This document shows positions 1-15,100 of a stretch of 64,000 bases of DNA, one piece after another. The notes beneath the pieces were generated by a model. That model saw only the letters and a list, made by a program, of their open reading frames with translations, did no database searches and was not told where the DNA came from. Each line of letters starts with the position of its first letter. Within the stretch, counting starts at the first letter, position 1. Source of the stretch: Sipunculus nudus (Eukaryota; Annelida; Sipuncula; Golfingiida; Sipunculidae); NCBI GenBank assembly GCA_026874595.1, contig CM049307.1:20997079-21061078 (forward strand). The letters run 5' to 3'. The position numbers and the translations under genes are program-made.

Positions 1-1589
1 TAGTAGGACATCCAATGCAACTGTCGTGCACACCAAAATTTCAGATTTGAAAAAATACCCCACTTTCTGTGCCTGGCATATGCTGTCTCTGATTAATGCA
101 AAGGAATATAAGAAACAGAAAATATATATGGCAGCACTACATTCTTTACTCCTAAATGACATACCATTTTGCTTGTGGATCCTCTTTTCTTGCTTAGGGG
201 TACTATCCTGATACAAGACTCAGGCAGTGATAACTACAACAAAATGCAACAAAAACCAAGTAAGACAATCAAATATCACATCAATACAAAGAGCACCACA
301 ATTACATATGCTGATGGCAGAAACATCACAATCACCCTCATAATAACATTTGCTAATTTACAGACTAACTGTTACTCAATGCACCATGAGCAGATAATGA
401 TTTATATTAAATATTTAATTATTTTAACATAAGACATACCCTGTGTCATTTGAGATTAGCTGAGATCAATTCTCTCATCATACAATATATATCAATTGTA
501 ATAAACAAGGCTGACATGCTGTATGCCTGCTCATAAAACCATGTTGTGATAATAAATGTGTACATGAAATCCTGAGAGAGGGAGAGAAAAAAATATATGC
601 AGAATTACAGGAAATAACTGGGTAATCTACCATAAACAAACTGTGAGTGCACCATCTTTCTAAGCACAAATTTGGTACCACTAATAGATGACAATAAGGG
701 TTCAATGTTTGCTAAATGCTGCTACACTAAACAAGAAGATTAACTGATTTTTATTTTACTCAAGGAGTATTTATGTACAAATAAATCTTGAAGAATTTTA
801 GGTGTTCTCACATGTTTGGAACATGCAGTACTGGTATTTAACAGAAATATTACAAATCAAATACTGTATTAGTTTTGTCAGATATCCTGTATGAACACAC
901 AGACAATACATGATCATACAGCAGAAAGTCTGACATGTAACCAGGGACCTCTTAGTAATTTAGAGCATTTAGTAATAGTCTGGGGCCTGGCACAAAACAT
1001 CATTGGCCTGAAATCAATTAATCTGCATTTGATTGGCTTATCCCCACATGATAGACCAATTGACCTATCCATGAACTCTATGCAACCTTAATCGCATATT
1101 CATTCAATGAATAAACATAAGCATGGGACTAAGGAGCAACCAATCAGGTGACCTTAAACATTGTAAAGTGTCAATCATCTGACAAAATCAAAATTTTGCA
1201 TAATTTGACAGAGCTCTGTCAAACAGAACACATGTAGTCTGTAAATACTACCAGTACCCATGTCGTCATTTTTTCCGAGATATTTTATTATACGAAGGAG
1301 ACAGTATAAAAAGTTTCTAGGCTATAGGTTGCGGAAGCCATTCCTCCGACTACCGAGTGAATAATAATGTCTTACCTGGCACATAATTCGTATTGGACAA
1401 ATAATCCAATATATATTGCAACACAGATCATATATGACTGCGATATAGTAAAAAACCGTCAGGTGATACCAGTTGATGACGTCAGTCAATACGACATCAT
1501 GTGCCATCGCCCTTTGTGACGTCATGTTATAATCCCTTATAGGCCCCTTTAAATGTATCATTACAGCTGTAATAAAATAAGAGGCTGAC
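1..1589 (-). other. Intron following PDXDC1 exon 6, no exon recognised
   Basis: No minus-strand stretch here resembles the next part of PDXDC1, so it is read as intron. It is AT-rich with short open frames only. The part nearest the exon (1260-1560) has more CpG than the rest and carries two CRE palindromes. Confidence 0.6.
1477..1524. promoter_or_regulatory. Pair of CRE palindromes
   Basis: Two perfect TGACGTCA octamers lie at 1477-1484 and 1517-1524, exactly 40 bp apart, within a short CpG-bearing segment just inside the intron after exon 6. TGACGTCA is the consensus site for CREB/ATF factors. Whether they are used is unknown; no transcript start is visible beside them. Confidence 0.35.
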
Positions 1590-1779
1590 CTGTGTGGCCA
1601 AGTACTGGCCGAAAGCTTGGTGTGCTAGAACGCTCATGTAGATCATGGGGGGACGAGAATACAAAGCATCAAACCCATCAGTTGGCAACTTTGGATATTT
1701 GAGGTGGAGAACAAGACGACACACTCTAACTAGGCCTTCACGCTCTTCTTCATGGAAGTACGCGCTGGCATCCTGGAAT
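1590..1779 (-). CDS. PDXDC1: PDXDC1 exon 6 (last exon in window)
   Basis: This 190-bp exon has acceptor TTCGTTCAG and donor ACACAG|GTCAGC. It encodes residues 205-267 with the block AYFHEEEREGLVRVCRLVLH, then DGFDALYSRPPMIY and GQYLATQ. It is the best conserved part visible and decides the family. It ends in phase 0; the next exon should lie left of the window or very near its edge. Confidence 0.92.
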
Positions 1780-4700
1780 CTGAACGAATCCAACACAATA
1801 AACATATGCAGGTCATAATAATATAACGGGAATTTTGTCAATTATCTGAGAGAGACTGCTCATAGCATGGTATCCTTCAAGCATCATTTCAAATACTGTA
1901 TGGGTTTTCTTCATCCATAGATGACAAACTGCATGTAAACGTTATTGGAAGCAGTCAGTCAGGATCAAAACAATTATATTTGTTTAAGAACAATGGTTTT
2001 CCTAGTTTCTATATGAGCCAATTTACAGTGAAGAAGCCCCACAAAAAAACATTATTTCAGTGTATATCTTACATTTAAATCATACTGAATCAAGAGAGTG
2101 ATCATGTGACTAGGACTGTTAAAGAGACAGACCCTGACCGGCATGACCTTGCCTGACCTACCTGAACAGTTTTGAGATCCAGATCGTCAGGTCGGACACT
2201 ATACGAGTTGTGAAGTGTTTAAGGTGTGTCGGCTCAAACGTTGACACGTACGCTGCCAATGCATGCCCCAGCACTGCAATCTCACTGTTCTCATCCAAAT
2301 CTTTCAACTTGGCTTTGCTGCAATTGACAAAACCCAGACAATGTTGATGACATGTAAATTATATATTTAAACATGTTCTACATATATGTCACTATGAAAA
2401 ATAATTTAATTTTGCAATAGTGTAATTACACTTTAAACAATATGTGCAGAAAAATTAAGTTTGCTGTAGATCAACTATAATTCTTTTATAATTATCCTTA
2501 ACAATTCACAATTCAAATAAAGTTTAAATATTATATTTGTGAAGCAAACTAAGGTGCACTGCTTAAATATATTAGATTAAGAAAAAAACATTACTATCAG
2601 GGGCCTAGCCAGGTATGGCTACACCCCTAGGTATGTTGTTGATTTACACCAAACATCAACATGAATTTCACTGCAGCAGGGCTAATCACTGTAACAGTGC
2701 TGTCACCTACAACTAATGTACACATCTATCATGTCACTCACATCTTCTTTATTCCAAGCAGCACCTGCATTTTTTTATAAACTTATCCAATTTTTTAATA
2801 ATTTTTTTTATTTTACCGTGTACTAACATTAATTTGCTTGGGTCCTGGCCTTCTTCTTTCTTGTAGTACTCATGTTGTATTAGGTTGTGCAGGTTTTCTA
2901 TGATATCCTCCAGCTTCTGGCCTCTGTGAGGTAGACATAATCATATAAAAATACTTAAAAAATGAATTACAACACTCTAGCCAAAGAAAAGAAAATGCAC
3001 AACATATCAAATTTCCATCTCTGATAAATACATGAACACGACCAAAAAGCAATCTCAGATGGTGGGGGGATTCCATGTCCTGTGGCTAGCCACAGCCAGC
3101 TGACAGACTGATGATGAATTTAATGAGCTGAGGGGGGATGTTCTGATCTCCCTGGACTAATGAGAAATTAAAAGAAAAAAGGTTGGAGAGGCAAGCAAAA
3201 GAGCAGAAATTAAAAGAAGCCAATGGGGGGGGGGGGGGTAATATCTCATCAGGTTTTCAACAGACTTTATTAATTCATAATATTATTTTGAAGAATTGGC
3301 CATAGACAAAGGAAAGAGTATAATTAACTCTTGGGGTTGATTGTTTTGTTTTAAGATGTTGTATGGAAAAACACACAACTCAAAAGTCAGTGAGGAAAGA
3401 AGAGGCAAATTTGGCTATATCCAGATTTAGATCAACATTTTAACTTCAATGATTCATCTCAATATCATAGCTGTTCTTTTGCTCCAGATAAGTTAAGATA
3501 AAATATAATTTTTTGCCAATGAGGAGTCTGGGTGTCAAACAACTGAAAAACTGCACAAAAGAAAGAAATACTGTGTAAATTATTAAGCATATGATAAATG
3601 ATGATTCCATATGTTGTATGGAAAAACACACGACTCAAAAGTCAGTCAGGAAAGAAGAGGCAAATTTGGCTATATCCAGATTTAGATCCACATTTTAACT
3701 TCAATGATTCATCTCAATATCATAGATGTTCTTTTGCTCCAGACAGGTTAAGATAAAATATAATTTTTTGCCAATGAGGAGTCTGGGTGTCAAACAACTG
3801 AAAAACTGCACAAAAGAAAGAAATACTGTGTAAATTATTAAGCATATGAAAAATGATGATTCCATATGTTGTATGGAAAAACACACAACTCAAAAGTCAG
3901 TGAGGAAAGAAGAGGCAAATTTGGCTATATCCAGATTTAGATACACATTTTAACTTCAATGATTCATCTCAATATCATAGCAGTTCTTTTGCTCCAGATA
4001 AGTTAAGATAAATATAATTTTTTGCCAATGAGGAGTCTGGGTGTCAAACAACTGAAAAACCGCACAAAAGAAAGAAATACTGTGTAAATTATTAAGCATA
4101 TAATAAATGAATAGAAAACAAATTACATATGCCTTTTGAACAAACACACTGCATGCAATGGGCATGGAAGCATCCCTGAATTAATTTGTTTTGCACATAA
4201 CTGACTTATTGCCACCCATTAACAAATAAACCTGAAACTGTTGTAAATGACTCTATTTTGCAGCTTTTCACAGCTGTGGTTGGAAGGATTTTACCAAATT
4301 TTGTATACATGCATATCAAACCAAACAAATTAACATGCCTATGCATTGTTTTTTTATTATTGTTAAAAAATCTGTTATGCATCCAGCTCTTTTTTGTCAA
4401 GCTTAAAACCATCCCTTAGCTGCCTGTCAGCAATCAATATGCCATCAGCACCTGTGGTATTGACTGATGTTCCTGCTGTAACAATCTTGTGTGTATGCCA
4501 CCCAGTCTGTCCCTGTGATTATTATGTACAACACTTAATCAATAAACATAGGTGCAGCTATTTTCCCAGAAATAACTTTATGTCCTTTCAGTCAAAATAA
4601 CATCCCCACATTGCCTCAAACAAAAATCAGGTCAATGTGACCTACTTTCTTTTTTCCCCAAGAATATTTATCCAGGTTGTTCTTTTGATGTTTACAGCCT

Positions 4701-6082
4701 GAATGCTTATAAACATTACTTTGTGTATGGAGGGATGGAAAGACAAATAAAGGACAGACAAACAGCCAACCTGTAGTTCAACTGAGCCTCTTTTCTTACT
4801 GCTGTTACTGCTAATACTGTTTGTTGCCTCCACCAGGGGGGTATGCTTTCTGTCCTGTTTGTATGTGTGTTTGAGTGTTTGTTAATAATGTAACTCTTGC
4901 AATCGTGAATGGAATCTCATGAAATTTTGAGGGCATTCCATTAATGGACCAATGAAGAATCGATTAGATTTTGTTGTGGATCTGGCACATGATCCAGATC
5001 CAGAAACGTCATCAAAGAATATTCACAAATGTACAGTCATTTACACATGAATAAACTTGGGAAAATTGACGAAATATGTTAATGCAAACATGGGTTGTGG
5101 GGACCACCCACATAGCAGAGGCTTGCATTTCTTAGAATGCAGATTTTTTTATGTACCTACTACAGCTATAAATTTTGAATAAATGAAATGTTGATGCACA
5201 AAATAAAATTTCTCAACATTTTCCATAGATTTCAGTTGGAGCTGAAGTTATACATACTCGCCCTTGATGACATCTGGAATGTGTTGAGTGAGACGTTCTT
5301 TTCTTTTCTCATTCCTTTCATCTTCAAATTTCCTGCAATATATTTCCAAAAGTTTTACATCAATACAAAAAAGTAATAAAAAACAATAATGAAAGGCAGT
5401 ATTTTAAAGTCCTTCCTGGGAGCACTCAGACAGGGTGCAGCCAGATTAAATATTAAATTTTCTGTCATGAAAACATACATAACTACACTATGTTGGTCCT
5501 GATGCAGGTCTCTAGGTAATATGACCCTGTGTGTCTGCCACATTGCATCTGGTATAGGTGAACCAGGCCTTTTTGAACTTCAAGGTCAATCATTAGGTTT
5601 CATTAAGGCAAGATTAGTGCCTGCTACATAGGTTATATATAGATGTTACTACATAAAGAAAATCAATTATGATAATACACCACATGTAAAGAACAGAAAG
5701 CTTACAAATCAATAAGGATATGTCATACATATGTGCAAAATATTGATCTGATGGAAGACATCCCACAGAATCTTATGTGTATATAAATATATATGTATTA
5801 TATATGCGGGAAGCAGTGCCCTTAAAAGTAACACAGTTTCTAGTTTAATGATAATAGGCACCTCTGTATGCCAACATATATATGCAAATAATATAACATT
5901 GTATCATTTACATATGCCTGAATTGTGACTTTGCCATACACACACAGATGTATTCTGATTGGTGTTTGTTATTTTATTGCAAACAGGAAGGGAAGTAACA
6001 TAAACTGTCTTAGTTTTGACAAAGCTTGACTTATTAGATACATGATGTGTTTGAAGGAAGTCCCATATTTATAAATGGTATA

Positions 6083-6147
<65 letters not shown>

Positions 6148-9100
6148 AAACATCTTTGCAAAAACTGATGGCAGAGTGCTCAATGGCTGATCAGAGCATT
6201 TCTAGGTTATGCAGAATGAAGTAAACTGAGTTTATTCAGGCATTTTTTTCTAATTAATTTTGTACCACAAGATCAGACCGTGTGGAAATTAATAGTGTAT
6301 TTTCCCAGAGACACAAATTGCATCTATTTGTTGCCAGAGAGTAGGATTTGCTCTTTTAAATACTGAAATACTTTTGGTCTTTTTAAAGTGTATGAGTAGG
6401 CTGAAATTAGGAAAATTTTTCTTAATTTATTCAGAAACATGTGCTGAAGACATTATTTAATATTATGTCAACTCAGTCTGAATAAGGCACTGGGCTGGAC
6501 CAGATCCTGATCGGGGTTTAGTTTGGTCAGAATCCTGATCAGGATATATACACACACACTATATCAGTCCATATAAAATCAAAATGTGCATAGTTACATT
6601 GAAGAGTTTAAAAGTTGGGGTGAATAATAGATGGCAGCACCTGGGAATAAATCATTCAAACACAATGTCAGGACTTACTTATTGATTCGATCGAGAGCTT
6701 CGTTGTTTTGGCGAACCTTCTGCTCTAGTTCAGCTAACATCGGGTTCATGTAGTTCTGTTAAAAAAAGAAGTGAAGAATACACTGTATAAATGAAATATG
6801 ATGCACCCTCCGTGAATCAAGATGATACTAACACCTTCACCATGTGCCTGGTACAAGCTGTGTATTACTGTAGAACATGTTATTTTCACAAAACTCAAAT
6901 TTAGTGAACTGACATGGACCAACCTTTCACAAGCATGTTTTTTTCCTGAATTCCCAGGGGATTGTGTTTCACTAATTTTAAAGTTCAAAGAAAATTATTG
7001 CATCAACAAGAGCAAACACTGACAAAGGGTGAATGGTCAAACCAGTATTGCATTAACTGTGTTAACACAAACCGGTGTGGTGTGATGACAGACACCAAAT
7101 AACGAGTGTTTAAACTGTCCTGTCATGATTACTGTAAAAACATATGCAATTTGATGCATGATTTTTTTTATAATAAAGGCAGTCCATTTTTATTTGCTAA
7201 AACTTCATGCTCATATAAATTTCCAGTTATACAGATTATGAGAGATCTACTCTATTTGAATACACCAGGACTAAAATTTAGACAGACAACAAAGAGCAGC
7301 ATTGACTGACATAGTTTTTGGGTGATTACTGGTATATGCAAATTTTTCAATGTTCTGAAAAGAGAAAGCAAATGTGGTAAATGTCAGAGGAAATAATATT
7401 TTTATCTGATGCAAATGCTATATTTTATATGAAACCTTTAAGAGGACCACAGACTTTTCATGTTCCCCTGATGGTTATGGAAATTCTGATATGAACATTC
7501 AATTTCTCCTTATGACATACAAAATAACCATTATTTCATTTTATATTCCTTCAGTTTTATCTTTACCTGTATATGTTTCTTTCTCTATGCAAATAAAACA
7601 GCTGTATGCAGTAGGTTTAATCATAACTGTATATTTACCATTTCACTCAAGTGAACACAACTTTGAACGTGCACAGTTTGAGTTTCACTTTTTGCATATT
7701 TTCACTTCCACTCATGTGGACACAGCTTTAAACATTTCTGAGGTTGACTGTTCTTGTGTACTACCTTAAACACATTGTGCCAGGCACTCATGCTTGTACA
7801 CTGATACTTGTACTAGTGATCTAATACCCTACATGTAACTTCCTGTGTGGCCCTGATGATAACACCACATACACAGATACATAAAACATGTGTCAGCTGG
7901 TCTACACACACACACAGCAAGGCAGTGTAATTAAATATACTAGTCATTAATATGCCATCTGATAATGAAAAATAATTAAAAAAAATTTACTTCCTCTTTA
8001 TGAAATTCAACAATGATGTTATCACAGCCGCAATCACTGAACAAGCCTTCGCTCTGTTACAACCATTTTTTTGTATAAACAACTAGCTTTATAGTGATAA
8101 CTTTCATGGTTATACACACATAACCATCTGAAATGCCAGCAGACTCTCACATGTGACATATAATCGTTTGCTCTACTGAAAATGACACTCAGACTATATC
8201 TCTAATCTTATGGTTTTCAACATATTTGCACTAGTGCTAGTTTTCATAGAGCTATATTAGCTTGATTATGAGTTGTTACATAGTCTACTTCTCAGAAGAT
8301 ATCAAAATCTATAGTTTGACTTGAATTATTGTCAGGCCTTCACATATAACAAATTTTACTAGTAAAATATTTACTGATCCTTTCATTTGTCCCTAATATT
8401 TATTTACTGTTTTAAAATTGAAATTAGTTAATTAATAATAAGATTTTCAAAAGTACAAACACTCTTATTGTATTTCAACTTCCATAAAATATGACTGTGT
8501 TTTTTCAAATAAAAGAGACAAGCCTGTATATACACTAGAACTGACAGAGCTACATCCATACAGTTTAGGTATAAAATATGGAATTACACAGAAATATGTT
8601 CCACTATTTTAAATTTTATGTTAACAAAATGGTTCTCATGATACAGATGATTATATTTTATTATACTGCATATAATTATTCAATCATTTATTGAATAAAA
8701 TGCTAATTATCATAAGCATTAAACAAGAAATGGTAATGCTCAAGGCTGTCCAGGAAATAAGATTAAAAACACAGTAAAATTCAAAATGATAATTCATACA
8801 AATAATTGAATTACAGGTATTTTCTTAGCAACAGCCACATCCTTTTTCTATTAGACAGCTGCTAAAATAAGACAACTTCAGAAGTCAGGTTTCTTTATGA
8901 AGTGAGATGCAATGTCAAGCCCCAAAATGGGACAATGTATAACAGGGCTTGGTTACATATACAGTCACACTCAATCAAGCATGTACACTGTATTGGTCAC
9001 ACTTCACTGAGCATCACCAAAAGTCAGTTCCACTTCACTGAGCACTGAGCACAGTCACCTTTCATGATCTCAAATTATCTTTCCCTGTCATGATCTCAAA

Positions 9101-12100
9101 TCATCCCTTCCCAAGGAAAAATCCTGGAAATGTGTTCAATTGTATTTGGGTAATCTTTCAAGTTTAAAAATGTAAACTGATAATTTTACTGAATCACGGT
9201 TTAAAATTTTAAAGTTAGAAAGAAACATGACAGAGGAAAAGAAGACAAAGGTCTGAGATATTGGCCACTGAAAAATGGTTTGCTGTTACTGGTTGCCTAA
9301 AACTGTGATCCATTTAAAAATTTAATTTTTTTTAAAACTTTTTTGGGGGTTTCTTTGAAATTTAGGTATTTCTGTCTGGGATGCTACCTTAATAAACATA
9401 TTCAACTAACATCAAAACTAACGTACATGAATAACAAAAAAAATTTTAACTGTTACCAGTACTTTGCATTTTACAGAACTATACTATTGAATGATTCAGG
9501 TTATTATATTATTTTATATTAGTATATAAGCATTTCATCATAATGTTAACATGAAAAATTTCCTGTTAAGAATGGAACTGCTGTAATCATGAAACATGGA
9601 AATTACAACCACTGATGGGACCTCAATAAAGTGGTCACATTTTTTTTGGTGGCCATCTAAGCTAGATCTTATATTAAGAGCAAACAATTACTGGCACATG
9701 AAAAGATGGTCATTATTTTGAAGTGGTCACTACACTGAGGTGGTCTTTAGGCGAGCTTTTTTTGTATCTGCTCGTTGGTCATCCTGCATTCATTAACAAG
9801 TGCAGATAAAGAATCAAATATTGGCACAATCTCAGATAACATCTAGTGCCTTCTGAAGGCCAATACCTGATTCTTTAATATGACAGCTCACCCTATCAAT
9901 CAAAAGTAGATTCTTCAGAAATCTGAAAAGATTTCTTGAATTTTACTTACCATACCCTCTCCAGAGAGAAAATACAGATTAGCTGTCATAGCTGTGTTTA
10001 TCTTAGCTTAGTTGATCATGTTATATTTAAATCCTTCTGGTGTTAACAAAGTCTATGAATGCTTGTTTCTAAGTCAGCTTGAGTGCCACATACATGTACA
10101 TGTGGCAGACATGCACATTGGCACCTACATATCCTTGCGTGGCCCACAGTTTCACTGCAGCTGGTACATGTAGACTGATAGAATCAAGACTACAGATATC
10201 ATATCAGGTATATATTATGCACAAATGACTGCAACCATGTTCTATACCAGCTATTGCTGGAAGTTTAAATAAAGCCACTACACTATCAAGTACTAAATAC
10301 TGCTTTTTAGATGCTAACATAGCATACATCACACTGTCAAACTCATCTTTAAGTGATCTAAAGATACTTGTGGTAAAATGGTCCTGATTACACAGCATGA
10401 TAAGTCAGTTGGTACCTGAGGATGTGTCACCTGACAGTGTACTCCAGTCAGGTAGAGCTGTGTACAGGCAGCCAACAGAAAACCATTAAATAACACCTTA
10501 CAATTTCAGGAATATTCAAACAAGTAAAATGAGCAACAGCTGATGTGGATACAGCCACTTAAGACACTGGGGTGTGTTTATGACCTTGACATTTGATCTT
10601 TGATCAATCTTCACAAAACAAATAGGACTGATGGGATAATATATATATTTACCAAGATTATACGTTTCAAAGCACTTGCAGGAGATTAGGGCCTTCACCA
10701 GTGATAGAAATATCTGTATATACAACCTCAACAAGTTTTACCCTTAATTAGGTCAACATGATAACAGTAGAATATGGCCAAGTCTCAACAGGAATAAGGC
10801 CACTGATTCTAATATCAGATACAACAATAAAAATTAAAATATCTTTTATAGCTTTGGAGATGTGGCACAATGATATATTGTAGTGTTTTATGTGCAGCAC
10901 CTCCCGGTAGTCATATTTAAAAAATGAAAAAAAAGCCATTTTAGGGGTCTTGATGACCCTGACCATGACCCATTATGCCTAAAAACAACAGGATTCTATT
11001 TGAGACAATTATATACTAACTATATAGCGTAAGTTTGAAAGCAAAATTGTGGCCTGCAGAGTGCAGACAACAAACAAACATACACAACTGACTAACATGC
11101 TTGCCAAAATCTCTGATTCCAGCATGCAATAAACCTGAGGAAAAGGCACAGGTGCAGGGTTATTACATAACCATCAACACTTATGTACTTCAAAGGCTAT
11201 AAGATGTATGTAACCAAGTCACGTTTAGTTTTGAATTTGGTGCACCAGGTCCTAGTTATGGTTCTGGTCACTAGATGGCAACATAAATAACTTCAGTAAA
11301 GCCTGGAATATTGTGCCTGGTATGATGCAGGAAGGCAATGAAATAACCCCACCTTATCGCTTTTATGATACAAGTTAATTCATTCAAATAATGTCATGAT
11401 ATAAAACATTGTAAAAAAAAATAACAAAAATAATCATAAATGATCTTTAAAATGTCTAAACACAGAGGGCCTTGTGGATCACATAAAATTACATCTCAAT
11501 AAAAAAATCATGTTTTGACAGAAATCCAACCAATTAGTTTTAAAATTTATTGTCATTTGATATAAGCTGAATATGATGCATAAATCTGGAACTGATATTC
11601 ATGTTTCCTATACAGCAAACAGTTAATATATTATAAGTAGCAGTAGTATTCTTTATGAGAGTGACAAGTACATATAGATACATACAAGGAAAAATATCAA
11701 AGTACATATATCACTGCTGAATGGGAGTAACTGAGAGGTGCACAATACAGTGAGGAGTTCGAAAATTATTGACAGCTCAACTGCCAATGTAGCAACCTGG
11801 TAAGTGAATGATCTTGATTAAATCCTAATCAAAACAGCAGAACATTCTCTGTACTGGTATTATATATTGTCTAATTTAAAAATTTAGAATAACTTGTTCT
11901 TGTATTGTGCAAGGCTGATCATTTCTATTTCTTTCGTGAAACAAAAGTGCTTATTTTTATATATGTCTTTTATAAACTATGTATAGCAGCTATGCTCACC
12001 TCTCCCTAACTAGCACAACCTAAATAACAAGGTCCAGGTATCATCACAGGTTCTAACTTACACCAAAGCAAACCGGAGATCTGTGCGATTTAAAAAATAA

Positions 12101-15100
12101 AGACATACAGATGAACAGCATACTAAAATGGTTTTAGGTGGTGCCACCTATCTTGCATAAGGCATGGTGATATCCTTGATCTATGGACATGCAAAATTTC
12201 AACCACTCCTGACATAAATGCATGGATGTGATTATAAGTGATTATAGCTGCTGCCACCTGTCATGTGTATGAAAAAGCTATAGAAGATGGCTGGACATGC
12301 AAAACTGGTGCCATCAGTCTTGATTATTAGATAAAGGTATCCAAGATCCATGGATATGAACAATTTCAGCCCAGTACTACGAAAAGGATTGTAGGCTGCA
12401 CCAACAATCTTTGTAAGGCACCAGTTCACAAGTGACCCTATAATTATACCAGATTACAGAAAAATCTGTCCTTTAATCTCCTAGGAATTCTCTTGAAATG
12501 CCTGTGGTGGCAAATCAGCCTAAAAAATGTTATCCCCATTCAACTGAAGCATAGCTCAGAGGATATGGTTAACAGAGACCAAATTTCAGGTGTTCAAGAA
12601 GATTTTCATGAACCTTCGTAGATGTCAAGTTAGGAGATTCTAGGTGCAATGGTTACAATTTGTGCCCTCATAACAGATGACCCAAGCTTTGTCTTAGGTC
12701 TCAAAATAGAGAAAAAAATGTATAAAAATTCTAAAAATAATCCAGGAAGTGCCACCAGTCTGCAGGAACTGAAGAAATAGTCCATGTTGAATATGTATCA
12801 AAGAATCATGGTGATCAATGTGTCAGTTGTTCAGATACTGGAGCTTTTGTATGAAAATTTTAAATATTTTGGTTCTTCTGAGCCCCATAGCTCAAAGGAT
12901 ATGGGTAACAGAGACCTAATTTCAAGTTTACATGGAGATTTTTCATGGAAATCCCTGGATGTCAAGTTAGAAGTTTCTAGATCCAATGGTTCTAATTTGT
13001 GCCCTGTTAACAGACAACAACATCTTTGATGGTCTCAAAAATAAAGAAAAAAAAGCGTAAAAATTTTTAGCCAGGTGGCACCACCAGTCTGCATGAACTG
13101 ATAAAACATTCCATGATCAATAAGCATGCAAAGAATCATGGTGATCAATGAGTCAGTTGTTCAGATACTGGAGTTTTCTGGCAGGGTATTTCTGAGCCCC
13201 ATAACTCAAAGGATATGGATAACAGAGACCTATTGTCAGGTTTCCAAAGAGATTTTTCATGGTCCTCCCTGGATGTCAAGTTACAAGATTCTAAGTCCTG
13301 CGTGTTACTTTGTGTGCCTGGTTAACGGACAGACTGGCAGACAATGGACAAACTCTGATTGCTATAGCTCAGATTAATTTCAGTCAGCTGAGCTAAAAAA
13401 TTAATGGAAAATCTCCAAACCATATGATCTCCTAAACCACAATGAACCACAAACATCAGCAGAAACAGGTGCCATATCTGACTGGGCATATTGTGTACAT
13501 CCATGAATTCCAAGACTGACCAGACAAGTATGTCTTCTCTGCATGAGTGCACTCAACAAAGAGAACATGGCATTCCAGTCAATAAAACCTGGTGGAAACA
13601 ATAAAGTCTATTACATCAAGGGAAACCCAATGATATTTTTAGACTTTCTTTTACAAAGTCAGTTAGTATTGAAAATACAGTGTATGAATCAGAGGGAAGC
13701 TTACACCATAGTCTAAGAATTTTCGAAAAAAATATTTTTAGTCTTTGTTGACTAAAATGGTTTGGTCAAGAACACTTTGGGAAAAATTTTGATTGGATGT
13801 TTGTACTTTTATTAAATGCATTGTTAGGTCACCTATTAGAAGATTCCTGTCAATCACTCCATGAAGTGCTCTGTAAGGTTACCTGGCACAAGACATCAGT
13901 CCACCTCTCCATGAAGAGACATCAAGGAAGTCACAAATCATAAAATGAAAATATCTTAATAAAGAATTTAATTCACTACATGTATAGCCAGAGTGCTCAT
14001 ACATTCTTGGTTTCACATATCACACATATAATATGAACATATTTACTGGCAAAAACTGATGGGAACTCCAACTTGGAACAATCTATGGTAAAGATTTTTC
14101 TTTGACCCAAATTTTGATTTGGAGATTATCTTAAAAAATGTAATATTTTGTGTATATTTTATGGGAAATGGCACATGACAGAAGCAACATGATAAAATTC
14201 AAGACTGCTTTTGAATTATTGACTCCTAAATTTATATTTTCCTACTTTCTAGACTAATTCTTAATGTTTCCTTGCATAGGTTACCATACATCTTTCATTT
14301 GGTTATTATTTAAAGTGTTTACCAAACATCATCCAATCAGTATTTGTTAAATGTATTATTTTTTCATGTGACTTTTGGCCTTTACCATCATGGTTGAATA
14401 GGTTGTGAAATATCCTGTTTCAAATGCTATCAATCAACTGGCTTAACCTAAGTAGTCTGAAAAGCAGATATTTGCTGTCTTCTTATTAATTACATAACAT
14501 CTAGCGTTAATTTACCCAACAAAAATCATTGACTGAAGCCACAACCAGAAAGTGCATTCTATATAAATGTGATACAAGTTTCATTAAGGATGTAAACAAT
14601 AAAATAATAAACATGTTCAAATTTTAATTTATTATATTTCTTTATCTTTCGTATAGGCTATTTAAGATAAAGAGGTGTTATCAATATTATTTTATTTTCT
14701 TAAGAAAAAAATGGCTTACTGAAGATCATATCGATACTTTTGTGTAAAGTTATATGTTTGCATCATTTGCCCACTTGGACAAGTAGGAGGTGACTTTTGG
14801 TTGTCCTATCACTCTATGCTGGAACTTTTACTTGCCCTGGGCTAGTAGTGAACCATTAATATTAAGCCCTGACTTTGTACAAGTTTTTTATGGTCATCAA
14901 TTCAGATAAAAATACTTGAAAAGAAACTGACATGATTTAATTTTGTGATTAAAAAATTCACTTTATAGTTCTATTTTGTAAGGAAACATGCTGCCTAGGT
15001 CCTATTTTTTATGAGCAACTTCCTGAAACAAAATGAAACTGGTATCACCACTGACTATTGTAATCTACACCAGAGGTCACTCTACCACAACATCATTTTC

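Noticed and set aside
1-20. Start of the next PDXDC1 exon at the window edge, after CACGACAG on the minus strand
   Set aside because: The six codons (LHWMSY) do not match the LGLP-like continuation expected, and the pyrimidine tract is poor.
3061-3160. Possible extra PDXDC1 exon (NIPPQLIKFIISLSAGCG)
   Set aside because: It meets a stop at once, its phase does not fit exons 3 and 4, and those two join perfectly without it.
3356-4110. CRISPR-like array
   Set aside because: The units are 255 bp tandem copies without separate spacers, in an animal intron.
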